DNA of 29,778 nt from CAZMOK01 sp964567785 (GCA_964567785.1 CAZMOK010000034.1:1-29778); one strand, 5' to 3'. Positions 1-8,334 are shown, counted from the first letter of the stretch. Notes: generated from the sequence alone by a model not told the origin. Program-made: numbers and translations.

Positions 1-54
1 GAGCTCATCCATTATATCGAGTAATCTTTTGAATTCAGAAAGTCGTTTATCCAT
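1..54 (-). CDS. mazG: MazG-like nucleoside triphosphate pyrophosphohydrolase, N-terminal fragment
   Basis: Only the first 18 codons are in the window. On the minus strand an ATG at 54-52 opens a frame reading MDKRLSEFKRLLDIMDEL, which runs off the left edge. The LLDIMDEL segment is the characteristic start of MazG, where it is normally followed by a CPWD motif that lies outside this window. MazG hydrolyses (d)NTPs to monophosphates in the cytoplasm and is a housekeeping enzyme. An exact -7 box (TACATTTG on the minus strand, 73-80) lies about 20 bp upstream of the ATG, which supports both the start and the existence of a gene. The call rests on a short match, so it is moderately confident. It is divergent from the deacylase gene at 201. 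Confidence 0.6.
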   Translation of the reverse strand, partial: MDKRLSEFKRLLDIMDEL

Positions 55-72
55 CGGGTAAGTTTTATACAA

Positions 73-80
73 CAAATGTA
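73..80 (-). promoter_or_regulatory. putative Bacteroidota -7 promoter element for mazG
   Basis: The minus strand reads TACATTTG, an exact match to the Bacteroidota sigma-A -7 consensus TAnnTTTG, 18 bp upstream of the mazG ATG. No TTG is seen at the usual -33 distance. The match is short and could be chance, but its placement is right. Confidence 0.35.
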
Positions 81-131
81 ACCAATTAAGATGTGGCCGG
101 GGCCGGGAAGTTACCCACTTTTATTTTACTA

Positions 132-139
132 CATTTGCT
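132..139 (+). promoter_or_regulatory. putative -7 promoter element for the deacylase operon
   Basis: TACATTTG on the plus strand matches TAnnTTTG exactly and lies 61 bp before the GTG start at 201. Together with the minus-strand copy at 73-80 it forms a divergent promoter pair. No convincing -33 TTG is present. Confidence 0.35.
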
Positions 140-200
140 GATAGTTGGGTTTAGATATTGGATTCACCATAATGCCTCATGGCTATTTTCAGATCACTAA

Positions 201-1394
201 GTGTCAGTCAACATAGGATTAAAATATTCACTGCCTGATAGGCAAAGGGCTCAAACCTTAATCATTATCTTTTCCGTAATCCTTTTCCTCACGATCCCGC
301 TCTGCCTAAATGCACAGCGGAAGATCAAAAGTGAGGGGTCAAAGCTGATCTTTGAAGGCAGGATGTATTATGGATGGACCCTTGCTCACAGGCTTGAAAT
401 GCAGAATTTCAGAAAACATTATCCTGCTTTTGAAGTCAGCCTGCTCAAGGAAACATACGGCAATACACGCTGGGAGTTCATGTATGGTTATCCCCTGATA
501 GGGGTTTCGTACTGGTATACCGGTTTTGGAGGGGTTGAAGCGCTAGGGAATGCACATGCAGTGTTCCCATACATTAATTTCCCGTTGGCAGGCGGCAAGC
601 CACTTACTTTCAATTTCAGGTTAGGCGTTGGTTTGGGATACCTGACTGAAAGGTACCACAGGACGGACAACCCAAAAAACCTTGCCATAGGGTCGCATTT
701 AAACGGCGCTGTTAACCTGCTTTTTGAGTTAAGATGGGACCAGGGTAAAAGGTGGATGGTATCGGGCGGCCTCAGCCTGGTGCATTTTTCAAACGGCACG
801 GTAAAAACCCCCAATTACGGGCTCAACATGCCATCTCTGAACCTTGCTGTTGCCTATAGGTTATCCGACAGGGATAAATATAAAAAACAGAAACTGCTTC
901 CGGAATTAATACCCTTTGAATTTGACGGCAAAAAAGCACTGCAACTGGATGTTTCCCTTGCTCTCACGACCAAGGATGTGGAATCGGTACTTGGACAGGG
1001 GAACAGGTATATGGTCTATACCGTTTTCGCTAACATTATGAGACCCGTTAGCTACAAAAGCAAGTTTGGAATAGGTCTGGATCTTTGCTATGACGAATCC
1101 GATATAAAAGTGCTGGAGAGCAGGAATGAGATCCCCGGTCCCTTTTATAAAGTCATGAAGACGGGCCTTACAGCAGCATTCGAGCTCTCCTTCTCCAAAA
1201 TGGCCATGGTATTCAATGTTGGCGCCTATATTGCAGGCCAGGACAGGAGTGAGGGCGATATTTATGAGAAGTTGGCACTTAAGTATTACTTCAATGAACA
1301 ATTATTTGCGAACTTTACGCTGAAAGCTCATTTTGCAAGGGCCGATTTCGTTGCCCTCGGTATAGGATATAAATTTGACCTTCATTATTATTGA
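201..1394 (+). CDS. PagL-like lipid A 3-O-deacylase (acyloxyacyl hydrolase family), outer membrane
   Basis: The protein has 397 residues. A hydrophobic segment at about residues 19-39 ending LCLNAQ is a signal peptide. The motif HFSNGTVKTPNYG contains H195 and S197, matching the PagL active-site His-x-Ser-Asn signature; PagL removes an acyl chain from lipid A in the outer membrane. The family core is only about 150-200 residues. Here it is followed by about 150 further residues rich in alternating barrel-like strands, ending in aromatic residues (KFDLHYY). The position just after PNxG, where PagL carries an acidic residue, is Leu/Asn here, so activity is not assured. The start is a GTG directly after an in-frame TAA (198-200). 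No in-frame ATG precedes the signal peptide, and no Shine-Dalgarno is visible. Confidence 0.72.
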   Translation: MSVNIGLKYSLPDRQRAQTLIIIFSVILFLTIPLCLNAQRKIKSEGSKLIFEGRMYYGWTLAHRLEMQNFRKHYPAFEVSLLKETYGNTRWEFMYGYPLIGVSYWYTGFGGVEALGNAHAVFPYINFPLAGGKPLTFNFRLGVGLGYLTERYHRTDNPKNLAIGSHLNGAVNLLFELRWDQGKRWMVSGGLSLVHFSNGTVKTPNYGLNMPSLNLAVAYRLSDRDKYKKQKLLPELIPFEFDGKKALQLDVSLALTTKDVESVLGQGNRYMVYTVFANIMRPVSYKSKFGIGLDLCYDESDIKVLESRNEIPGPFYKVMKTGLTAAFELSFSKMAMVFNVGAYIAGQDRSEGDIYEKLALKYYFNEQLFANFTLKAHFARADFVALGIGYKFDLHYY

Positions 1395-1395
1395 T

Positions 1396-2136
1396 ATGGT
1401 GAAAATCATACTGAGATTGTTGCTTCTTTCCCTTCTGCTGGCTCACCTGTCCTGCCAGAAGGAAGGTGCCGGATGTTTTAAGGGTGCCGGAGAAGTGGTT
1501 ATCGAAGAGAGAGAGGGAGGGGATATCCGGTATATTGAAATATTTGATGATCCTGATATGATCCTTAATCAGAAAAGCAAAGATTGTAAGATACTGGTAG
1601 AAACAGGCGAGAACCTTCTGGAAGGGATTATTACAGATGTTTCAGGTAACGCACTCACTATCAGGAATAATAACACCTGTAACTGGATGCGAAGCTTTGA
1701 TACCCCCATCAAAGTTTATGTTGATGTAATGTCTCTCGATTCCATCGTGTACCGTGGAACAGGGGATGTCATTACTGCCAATACCCTCATTAATGATTCC
1801 ATACAGGTTGATATCTGGGAGGGGTCCGGAAGAATAGACCTGAACGTTGAAGTGTTCAAATCAAAGTTCTATATCCATGAAGGTACGGCCGACCTTTTCG
1901 TAAAAGGCAGTTGTTGGATCAATTTCCTCAGTTCAAAGGCTTACGGGCCTGCCGACCTTTCACAATACACCACTCAGTTTACATACATGTATTCGAGCAG
2001 TCCGAACAACTGCATCGTCAGGTCGGTTCAATTACTGGCGGTTACTATAGAAAACACAGGCAATGTGTATTACCTGGGTGATCCCCGGATTGAAGCCGCC
2101 ATAACCGGGGAAGGAAAAGTTATCAGGCTGGAATGA
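1396..2136 (+). CDS. GIN domain (DUF2807-like) lipoprotein
   Basis: The protein has 246 residues. A short N-terminal hydrophobic stretch ends in the lipobox LAHLSC, so it is probably a lipoprotein. The rest is a repetitive beta pattern (IEIFDDPDMIL, LTIRNNNTC, VYVDVMSLDSIVYRGTGDV, VDIWEGSGRIDLNV) typical of the putative auto-transporter adhesin head GIN/DUF2807 family, common in Bacteroidota and of unproven function. I chose the ATG at 1396, one base after the preceding stop codon (1392-1394). A TTG at 1375 would extend the frame into the upstream gene and spoil the signal peptide. The tight spacing suggests co-transcription with the deacylase. Four or more Cys in the mature part (for example DCKI, NTCN, GSCW) are unusual for the family. 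Confidence 0.65.
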   Translation: MVKIILRLLLLSLLLAHLSCQKEGAGCFKGAGEVVIEEREGGDIRYIEIFDDPDMILNQKSKDCKILVETGENLLEGIITDVSGNALTIRNNNTCNWMRSFDTPIKVYVDVMSLDSIVYRGTGDVITANTLINDSIQVDIWEGSGRIDLNVEVFKSKFYIHEGTADLFVKGSCWINFLSSKAYGPADLSQYTTQFTYMYSSSPNNCIVRSVQLLAVTIENTGNVYYLGDPRIEAAITGEGKVIRLE

Positions 2137-2169
2137 TAGTATCAGGTTACTTTTCATAATATAATTCTG

Positions 2170-3480
2170 ATGAAAGACAGAAAGCAGCAACTTATTCACA
2201 GGGTCGTTTACCTTATTGCAATAACTGTACTTGTTTGGGTTTCATCAAATATCAACTGGGAGGAAAGACGTGCCGGAAGGATCATCAATGTTGACGGAAA
2301 TGGCTATTATGCCTACCTGCCGGCTGTGTTTATTTATAATGAACTGAATTTCAGCTTTTTTGAGGATATTTATGAGAAGTATCAACTGAGCAATTTCGGT
2401 TTTGATTACAGGAATGAATGGGATGGCCATACAATAAATAAGTTTTATGCAGGGACAGCCCTGGTACAGTTGCCTTTTTTTCTTTTAGCAGACCTGGCTA
2501 CCGTACTTAGCTCGTACGACAGGGATGGTTATTCGTACTATTATCTTCTGTTCATAAATATTGCTTCCCTTTTCTATCTCCTGCTCGCCTTATATCTGTT
2601 TGACCGTTACCTGAAGGAAGAGGGGTTTAGACTCTCACTGAGGTCGTTCTTGCTGCTTGTTATGGTTTTTGGCACTAATGTATTCTATTATGCTGTTTAT
2701 GAGCCGTCTATGTCGCATGTTTACTCACTTGCATTTGTTTCGCTGTACCTTTTTTCGGTAAAAAGATTTGCCAATACCGGGAAGAAGGCACTCTTGTTGC
2801 TTACCGGCCTGTCGCTCGGCCTCATTACACTGATAAGGCCGGTGAATCTTTTGATTGTGTTGCTCATCCCGTTCCTGCTCAGAGGTTCGGGATTCAGCCT
2901 TGAATACCTGGTCAGAAGTAACTGGAAATGGTTAACTGGCGGCGTAGTGATCTTCCTGGGAGTTGTGTTTATACAACTGCTGATCTACAAGTTACAGACC
3001 GGGAGTTTTCTTGTGTACTCATATGGTGACGACGGGTTTGATTTTACGAACAGCCGGTTCTTCAGTTTCCTGGTAAGCTACCGTAAAGGGTTGTGGGTTT
3101 ACACACCGGTCACTTTTGTTTCTGTGTTCGGGATTTTCTTTCTATGGAAACGTTCCCGTACCAGGGCAATGCTGATTACCCTCTTCCTGATCATTTTAAT
3201 ATACATCCTGGCCAGCTGGCATCAATGGTACTACGGAGGCAGTTATTCTTCGAGGGTTATGGTTGAGTACATGCCCCTCTTTATTTTTCTATTGGGCATT
3301 TTGCTAACTGATATCAGGAACAGGCAAGTCAAAAATGCCTTAATAGGCCTTGTGGTGTTGCTTTCAGTGTACAATCTTCTCCAGACTTACCAGTATTATG
3401 CAGGGATCATACACTGGACTGATATGGACAGGGAATATTACTGGGACGTATTCCTGCACCTTACAAATCCCAGAAGTTGA
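2170..3480 (+). CDS. polytopic membrane protein, GT-C-like glycosyltransferase fold suspected
   Basis: The protein has 436 residues and about ten hydrophobic segments: 12-27, about 100-115, 125-147, 160-180, 185-200, 210-237, 255-275, 315-330, 338-352 and 372-405. An early extracytoplasmic loop holds NVDGNGYYAYLP, with an Asp just after the first membrane segment. A second loop holds NKFYAGTALVQLPFF. This layout, with an acidic residue in the first outer loop followed by many helices, resembles GT-C glycosyltransferases using lipid-linked sugar donors, but no family signature is decisive. The gene starts 33 bp after the GIN lipoprotein, so it is likely in the same operon, possibly modifying envelope components. 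It converges on proS with a 36-bp gap and no clear terminator. Confidence 0.5.
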   Translation: MKDRKQQLIHRVVYLIAITVLVWVSSNINWEERRAGRIINVDGNGYYAYLPAVFIYNELNFSFFEDIYEKYQLSNFGFDYRNEWDGHTINKFYAGTALVQLPFFLLADLATVLSSYDRDGYSYYYLLFINIASLFYLLLALYLFDRYLKEEGFRLSLRSFLLLVMVFGTNVFYYAVYEPSMSHVYSLAFVSLYLFSVKRFANTGKKALLLLTGLSLGLITLIRPVNLLIVLLIPFLLRGSGFSLEYLVRSNWKWLTGGVVIFLGVVFIQLLIYKLQTGSFLVYSYGDDGFDFTNSRFFSFLVSYRKGLWVYTPVTFVSVFGIFFLWKRSRTRAMLITLFLIILIYILASWHQWYYGGSYSSRVMVEYMPLFIFLLGILLTDIRNRQVKNALIGLVVLLSVYNLLQTYQYYAGIIHWTDMDREYYWDVFLHLTNPRS

Positions 3481-3516
3481 TCATGCCATAGAGGCCAATC
3501 AGGTTAAGTTTTTTGA

Positions 3517-4989
3517 TCAGTAAGCCCTGGCAAAAACCACTCTTTGAGAAGAAACTTTGCCGCTGTATACGCATTTTCCTTCTTCTGTCCTGCCGTCTAT
3601 CGGGATGGTCCTGATAGTTGCCTTTGTTTCTGCTTTTATCTTCTCTTCGGTTTCACCGGTCCCGTCCCAGTGAGCGAGCAGGAAACCGCCTTTTTCGATC
3701 TCTCTTGTGAATTCATCCCATGAATCCACTTTCCTGGTATGATCGTTCCTGTGATCAAGGGCCTTTTGGTATAGGTTCGACTGGATCTGGTCGAGAAGGT
3801 TCTCAATTTTGATATCCAGATCGGTAAGCTGGTAACTTTCCTTCTCCAGGGTATCCCTGCGAGCTATCTCAACAGTGTTGTTCTCCAGGTCGCGGGGGCC
3901 GATGGCAATTCTTACGGGCACGCCCTTGAATTCGTATTCATTGAATTTAAACCCGGGCTTATGAGTGTCCCTGTCGTCGTATTTTACGGAAATACCTTTA
4001 GCTTCCAGTGATTTTTTTATCGCAACCGCTTTTTCTGTAATGGCGTTGAGCTGTTCTTCTTTTTTATAGATAGGCACGATCACTACCTGGATAGGGGCCA
4101 TTTTGGGAGGCAGTACGAGGCCATTATCATCGGAATGCGACATTACAAGCGCCCCCATAAGCCTGGTGGATACTCCCCAGGATGTAGCCCAGACATAGTC
4201 GAGTTTATTTTCCTTACTCAGGAATTTAACATCAAAGGCCTTGGCAAAGTTCTGGCCCAGGAAATGCGAAGTGCCTGCCTGGAGGGCCTTTCCGTCCTGC
4301 ATCAAAGCTTCTATGCAATAGGTTTCCACAGCACCGGCAAACCTTTCGTTCGGTGATTTCACCCCTTTCAGTACAGGCATTGCCATAAAATTTTCGGCAA
4401 ATTCAGTATAAATATCAAGTATCTTGAAGGTTTCTTCAACTGCTTCCTTCTCTGTTGCATGGGCTGTGTGCCCTTCCTGCCAGAGAAATTCTGCGGTCCT
4501 GAGGAAAAGCCTGGTCCGCATCTCCCATCTTACCACGTTCGCCCACTGATTTACCAGTACAGGAAGGTCGCGGTACGATTGGATCCAATTCTTATAGGTA
4601 TCCCAGATAATGGTTTCGGAAGTGGGCCTTATTATGAGTTCCTCTTCAAGCTTAGCATCCTCGTCAACGACAATTCCCTTGCCGTCGGGCGAGTTTTTCA
4701 GCCTGTAGTGGGTTACAACGGCACACTCTTTGGCGAAACCCTCAACATGGTCGGCTTCACGGCTAAAGAACGATTTAGGTATGAAAACAGGAAAGTAAGC
4801 ATTTACGTGTCCCGTATCTTTGAACATTTTGTCGAGGGCACCCTGCATCTTTTCCCAGATAGCATAACCATAGGGCTTAATGACCATACAGCCTCTTACC
4901 GCGGAGTTTTCGGCAAGGTCGGCTTTAATGACAAGGTCGTTGTACCACTGGGCATAATTTTGGTTTCTAGAAGTAAAATCTTTAGCCAT
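3517..4989 (-). CDS. proS: proline--tRNA ligase (type 3, archaeal/eukaryote-like)
   Basis: The protein has 490 residues and charges tRNA-Pro with proline in the cytoplasm. Class II motifs are visible: FIPKSFFSREADHVEGFAKE (about residues 69-88), RPTSETIIW (about 122-130), and AGTSHFLGQNFAKAFDV near 236-252. The anticodon-binding domain begins at about 295 (PIQVVIVPIYKK). The protein ends in the conserved VVFARAY. Its length and the lack of an editing insertion between motifs 2 and 3 mark the short type-3 enzyme used by Bacteroidota instead of the E. coli type. The final zinc-binding region keeps only one Cys (KCVYSG), as in related bacterial copies. It is a single-gene unit divergent from the lipoprotein gene at 5103. 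Confidence 0.96.
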   Translation of the reverse strand: MAKDFTSRNQNYAQWYNDLVIKADLAENSAVRGCMVIKPYGYAIWEKMQGALDKMFKDTGHVNAYFPVFIPKSFFSREADHVEGFAKECAVVTHYRLKNSPDGKGIVVDEDAKLEEELIIRPTSETIIWDTYKNWIQSYRDLPVLVNQWANVVRWEMRTRLFLRTAEFLWQEGHTAHATEKEAVEETFKILDIYTEFAENFMAMPVLKGVKSPNERFAGAVETYCIEALMQDGKALQAGTSHFLGQNFAKAFDVKFLSKENKLDYVWATSWGVSTRLMGALVMSHSDDNGLVLPPKMAPIQVVIVPIYKKEEQLNAITEKAVAIKKSLEAKGISVKYDDRDTHKPGFKFNEYEFKGVPVRIAIGPRDLENNTVEIARRDTLEKESYQLTDLDIKIENLLDQIQSNLYQKALDHRNDHTRKVDSWDEFTREIEKGGFLLAHWDGTGETEEKIKAETKATIRTIPIDGRTEEGKCVYSGKVSSQRVVFARAY

Positions 4990-4992
4990 TTT

Positions 4993-5000
4993 TAATTTTG
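4993..5000 (+). promoter_or_regulatory. putative -7 element for the lipoprotein gene
   Basis: TAATTTTG matches TAnnTTTG on the plus strand just outside the proS start, about 100 bp before the chosen start at 5103. There is no TTG at the -33 distance, so the evidence is weak. Confidence 0.25.
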
Positions 5001-5037
5001 GTATAGTATTTGCAACTTTTTAAATGTCGATAAGCGG

Positions 5038-5045
5038 CAAAATTA
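5038..5045 (-). promoter_or_regulatory. putative -7 element for proS
   Basis: The minus strand reads TAATTTTG, an exact TAnnTTTG match, 49 bp upstream of the proS ATG. It forms an overlapping divergent arrangement with the plus-strand copy at 4993-5000. No -33 TTG is seen. Confidence 0.3.
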
Positions 5046-5102
5046 ATAATAATGAACAGAAACTTAAATATCAGCACTTTTAAATCAAGGGAGGGTAAAA
5101 CG

Positions 5103-6647
5103 ATGAGGTCTTTATTTGCACTTTTCATAGCGACATTGTTCCTTGCTTCCTGTTCTTCCACTTATGAAACCTCGGCACCTTACGACGAAGTTTACGCTGT
5201 TGGAGAGCCCGGGACCAAGGTCTACAAGCAGGAGCGGGTTACGGTAAGTTCCGATCCTGTTACTGAATCCTCTCAGTATGAAGGGGACTATTATTCCTCT
5301 GAATATTCCTCGGATGATTTCGATTCCGAAGGATACTATGACTACGAGTATGCCTCGAGGATCAAAAGGTTCGGAGAAACAAGCCAGGGATTCGATTATT
5401 ACGATGGCTATTACACCGATAGCTATCAATATAGCGGAAACCCTAACAATTACGGTACCACCATTTACAACGGTTGTGGAGCTGGCTGCTACACACCTTG
5501 TTACAGTTGCTCAAGGCCTTCAGTCTCGTTGAGCTTTGGGCTTGGATTTGGATGGGCATCAAGCTACTGGGGTTACCCCTACGGTTACGGATGGTACGAT
5601 CCGTGGTACAGGCCCTGGTACTGGTATCGTCCATATTACAGTTACTATTCGCCTTACCGCTGGGGAGGATACTATTCTCCTTACTACGGAGGCAGCTACT
5701 GGCACGGATACTGGGATGGATACTATGCCGGCGGCGGTGGTTATTACTCCGGTGAGGATTATGGCAGCAACAGGTATTATGGTCCGAGAACCTCGGTAGG
5801 CAGGTCCAGCGACGGAAGCGGTTTTGCTTCTCAAAGAGGTTTCAGGGATCCGGGTACTCAGAATACAGGCAGCGGTTCAAAGGATGCAGCCATTAGCAGG
5901 GCGCAGCGCTCCGAAATTGGCTCGGGTGAAGCCGAAAAGGGAAATGCAGCAACAGCTACCAGGGAGAGGCCTGTTGAAACCCGCGCTGCGAACACCCGCA
6001 CTGCTGAACGTTCAGCAGTTACAGGAGAAGCCGGTGCTTCCAGGGATGCTGGTTCAAGCCAGGCAACCAGGAAGGTCGATATCACTAGGGAAAGGCCCTC
6101 ATCAGCAAGTAGATCCTATGAGAAGCCATCTGCATCCCGCTCTGATGTCAGGACAAGCCAGAGACAGGAAAGTGTTTCCTCCTCTGCCACGAGAAGAATA
6201 GATCTTCCTGAACAGAAGTATAAAAAGCCTAAATCATATACAAGTCCCAAGGTAAGGACCACTCCTTCCAGCAGGGAATACACAAGCCCTTCAAGTAAGA
6301 ACACCAGGGGCTTCAGCAGCGAAACCAGGAAGACTTACGTTGCTACCCCCGAAAGGAAAAGGGTAACCAGCTCAGAAAGATCGTCTTCAAGGAGTTCGTC
6401 TTTCAGCTTTCCTTCAAGATCGCAAAGCAGAAGCTATTCAACGCCTTCACGTTCGAACACAAGGAGCTACTCAGCCCCATCACGTTCGAATTCAAGGAGC
6501 TATTCGGCGCCTTCAAGATCGAACACAAGGAGTTATTCAGCACCTTCAAGGTCGTACAACCGTTCTTCCGGGTCGAGCAGCAGGTCGTCAGGAACTTCAA
6601 CAAGATCCAGCTCGAGCAGCTCAAGTTCACGCGGCGGGAGGAAATAG
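5103..6647 (+). CDS. lipoprotein with Tyr/Gly/Trp-rich segment and Ser/Arg-rich repeat tail
   Basis: The protein has 514 residues from the ATG at 5103. That start is preceded by a rare good Shine-Dalgarno (GGGAGGG, 5089-5095) and opens directly on the signal peptide MRSLFALFIATLFLASC with lipobox LASC. An ATG at 5052 would add 17 residues and is less likely. After an acidic, Ser/Tyr-rich stretch (about 25-110) comes a four-Cys patch (CGAGCYTPCYSC). A low-complexity Tyr/Trp/Gly/Pro region follows (about 150-230), then a basic Ser/Arg/Thr region. The end is a tandem 11-residue repeat (consensus SRSNTRSYSAP, about 438-481) and a poly-Ser tail ending RGGRK. I know no function for it. An extended, surface-exposed, very basic tail could bind polyanions or the cell wall. 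It may be co-transcribed with the FadL-type gene downstream. Confidence 0.7.
   Translation: MRSLFALFIATLFLASCSSTYETSAPYDEVYAVGEPGTKVYKQERVTVSSDPVTESSQYEGDYYSSEYSSDDFDSEGYYDYEYASRIKRFGETSQGFDYYDGYYTDSYQYSGNPNNYGTTIYNGCGAGCYTPCYSCSRPSVSLSFGLGFGWASSYWGYPYGYGWYDPWYRPWYWYRPYYSYYSPYRWGGYYSPYYGGSYWHGYWDGYYAGGGGYYSGEDYGSNRYYGPRTSVGRSSDGSGFASQRGFRDPGTQNTGSGSKDAAISRAQRSEIGSGEAEKGNAATATRERPVETRAANTRTAERSAVTGEAGASRDAGSSQATRKVDITRERPSSASRSYEKPSASRSDVRTSQRQESVSSSATRRIDLPEQKYKKPKSYTSPKVRTTPSSREYTSPSSKNTRGFSSETRKTYVATPERKRVTSSERSSSRSSSFSFPSRSQSRSYSTPSRSNTRSYSAPSRSNSRSYSAPSRSNTRSYSAPSRSYNRSSGSSSRSSGTSTRSSSSSSSSRGGRK
6414..6545 (+). repeat. 33-bp in-frame tandem repeat, four units
   Basis: Four 33-bp units at 6414-6446, 6447-6479, 6480-6512 and 6513-6545 encode SRSQSRSYSTP, SRSNTRSYSAP, SRSNSRSYSAP and SRSNTRSYSAP. 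A degenerate fifth unit starts at 6546. The units differ at the DNA level mostly at third positions, so the repeat is not brand new. Confidence 0.85.
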
Positions 6648-6713
6648 TTGAAACCGGCACAGGCCGGATATAATACAGTTCTTTACTATCTACAATAATT
6701 ACTGGTGAAATTG

Positions 6714-6745
6714 GCCGGAAGGGGCTTGTTGTACCCCCTTCCGGC
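6714..6745 (+). promoter_or_regulatory. perfect 11-bp hairpin in the leader of the FadL-type gene
   Basis: Arms GCCGGAAGGGG (6714-6724) and CCCCTTCCGGC (6735-6745) enclose a 10-nt loop. The arm ends 16 nt before the ATG at 6762. No T-run follows on the plus strand, so it is a poor intrinsic terminator. It may be a leader structure that controls translation or protects the mRNA end. Confidence 0.55.
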
Positions 6746-6761
6746 AGAAAAAGAAAACAAA

Positions 6762-8255
6762 ATGAAACGGATAACTTTAATACTGACACTGTCGTTTTTT
6801 GTGGGATTTGCAGCGTCTGCACAATTTGCTGAAGATGTACTGAGATATTCCCGGACCAATATTGGAGGTACGGCCAGGTATATGGGGACCGGCGGTGCAT
6901 TTGGCGCCCTGGGTGCCGACTTTACAGTTGCAAGTGTTAACCCGGCCGGACTCGGGCTTTATAAGTCCTCAGAACTAACCATCACACCTGCGGTTTTCTG
7001 GCAAAAAACAGAATCTTCTTACAATGGATCTTTCGGCAGCGACAGCAGGAGTAATTTCCATCTTGGCAATGTCGGGATGGTCTATACTTCCAAAGCGTTA
7101 TCGCCGCGTGAAAGCTCCGGTTTTAAAAGGGTACAGTTCTCAGTGGGGCTCAACAGGCTCAAAGACTTTAACAACAGGATATACATGCAGGGAACTAACC
7201 CTGATAACAGTTTTCTCGATACATACCTGAACGAGGTACAAGGCCCCCCTCAGATCCCGTTTGAATCACTTGAAGACGATCCCGCTTACGGATTTGACCT
7301 TGGCCTTGCCTGGTGGACTTTCCTGCTCGACATATATGGAGACACCAATAATTATGGTTATTACACCCCTGTACCCTATGGCGGGGTGCTCCAGGAAAAG
7401 ACGATAGAGACAAAGGGCTCAATGAACGAGTGGGTTTTCAGCGTCAGCACCAACTACAACGATCGTTTTTATATCGGTATGACCTTCGCCCTGCCATATA
7501 TCAGGTACACCCAGACATCCACCTACAGGGAAACGGATGTGGCCGATACGATCTTTGATTTCAAACAGTTCAACAGGAGGGAATATCTCGAAACAAGGGG
7601 TAACGGATTTACCTTTAAACTGGGTATGATCTACCGGGTCACCGACTGGCTCAGGCTAGGTGCTGCATTCCATTCACCTACCTGGTATCACCGTATGCAG
7701 GATTATTACTGGGCAACTATGGAGTCGTTCTTCGATAACGGAGATAATTATTACGAAGCATCACCTGATGGAAATTTCGACTACCGCATGGAAACCCCAC
7801 TCAGGGCGATAGGCAGTGCAGCTATTATCTTTGGCCAGCAGGGGTTGATCAGCCTTGATTATGAATACAGGGACTATGGTGCAGGGAAGCTCAAGGACCA
7901 TAACAACAGGTTTAATGACCAGATGCGAGTGCAGAACGACATAATCAGGGACAGCTACAGGGGCACTCATAACTTCAGGGTAGGAACGGAATGGAGATAC
8001 CAGGTGTTCAGCTTCAGAGGTGGTTTTGGTTATGCAGGAAGCCCTTATGAATCGGGCATCAATGACGGGGAAACATTTACTTATTCTGCGGGCATCGGGT
8101 TCCGTACAAAAGTATTCTTTGCTGACCTCGCGTATGTCCACAGCCGTACCAAACAGGATTATTTCCTCTATCTTACCGATGAGGTATATACCAATCCTGT
8201 TAATAACACGTTCAAAGCCAACAACATAATGTTGACCTTAGGAATAAGATATTAA
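6762..8255 (+). CDS. OmpP1/FadL/TodX-family outer-membrane transport protein
   Basis: The protein has 497 residues from the ATG at 6762, which opens directly on the signal peptide MKRITLILTLSFFVGFAASA. The mature start QFAEDVLRYSRTNIGGTARY, followed by MGTGGAFGALGADFTVASVN and NPAGLGLY, is the FadL-family N-terminal hatch pattern (all proteins of the family have an NPAGL-like motif). The rest is a beta-barrel with alternating aromatic strands, ending in TLGIRY, a normal barrel-closing end. The family carries hydrophobic compounds such as long-chain fatty acids across the outer membrane; the substrate here is unknown. An 11-bp hairpin precedes the start, and a strong terminator lies 50 bp after the stop. 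Confidence 0.85.
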   Translation: MKRITLILTLSFFVGFAASAQFAEDVLRYSRTNIGGTARYMGTGGAFGALGADFTVASVNPAGLGLYKSSELTITPAVFWQKTESSYNGSFGSDSRSNFHLGNVGMVYTSKALSPRESSGFKRVQFSVGLNRLKDFNNRIYMQGTNPDNSFLDTYLNEVQGPPQIPFESLEDDPAYGFDLGLAWWTFLLDIYGDTNNYGYYTPVPYGGVLQEKTIETKGSMNEWVFSVSTNYNDRFYIGMTFALPYIRYTQTSTYRETDVADTIFDFKQFNRREYLETRGNGFTFKLGMIYRVTDWLRLGAAFHSPTWYHRMQDYYWATMESFFDNGDNYYEASPDGNFDYRMETPLRAIGSAAIIFGQQGLISLDYEYRDYGAGKLKDHNNRFNDQMRVQNDIIRDSYRGTHNFRVGTEWRYQVFSFRGGFGYAGSPYESGINDGETFTYSAGIGFRTKVFFADLAYVHSRTKQDYFLYLTDEVYTNPVNNTFKANNIMLTLGIRY

Positions 8256-8305
8256 ACCCAATATGTGAGGAGGATCGCAGATTTTCTCACAGATTTCGCT
8301 TCTTC

Positions 8306-8330
8306 AACCCGGGTTATCCCCGGGTTTTTT
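8306..8330 (+). terminator. intrinsic terminator after the FadL-type gene
   Basis: Stem AACCCGGG (8306-8313) and CCCGGGTT (8319-8326), with a 5-nt loop and a T-run (8325-8330). It lies between convergent genes. Confidence 0.9.
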
Positions 8331-8334
8331 GTTT

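Noticed and set aside
3474..3522. Two TTGATCA copies between the GT-C-like gene and proS, considered as a terminator
   Set aside because: TGATCA is a self-palindrome that recurs by chance; no stable stem with a T-run forms between the stops.
4459..4995. 178-codon plus-strand frame inside proS
   Set aside because: It is fully antisense to a well-conserved proS; composition is that of a shadow frame.
6654..6667. Small hairpin CCGGC/GCCGG just after the Tyr-rich lipoprotein gene
   Set aside because: The stem is only 5 bp and no T-run follows, so it is not a convincing terminator.
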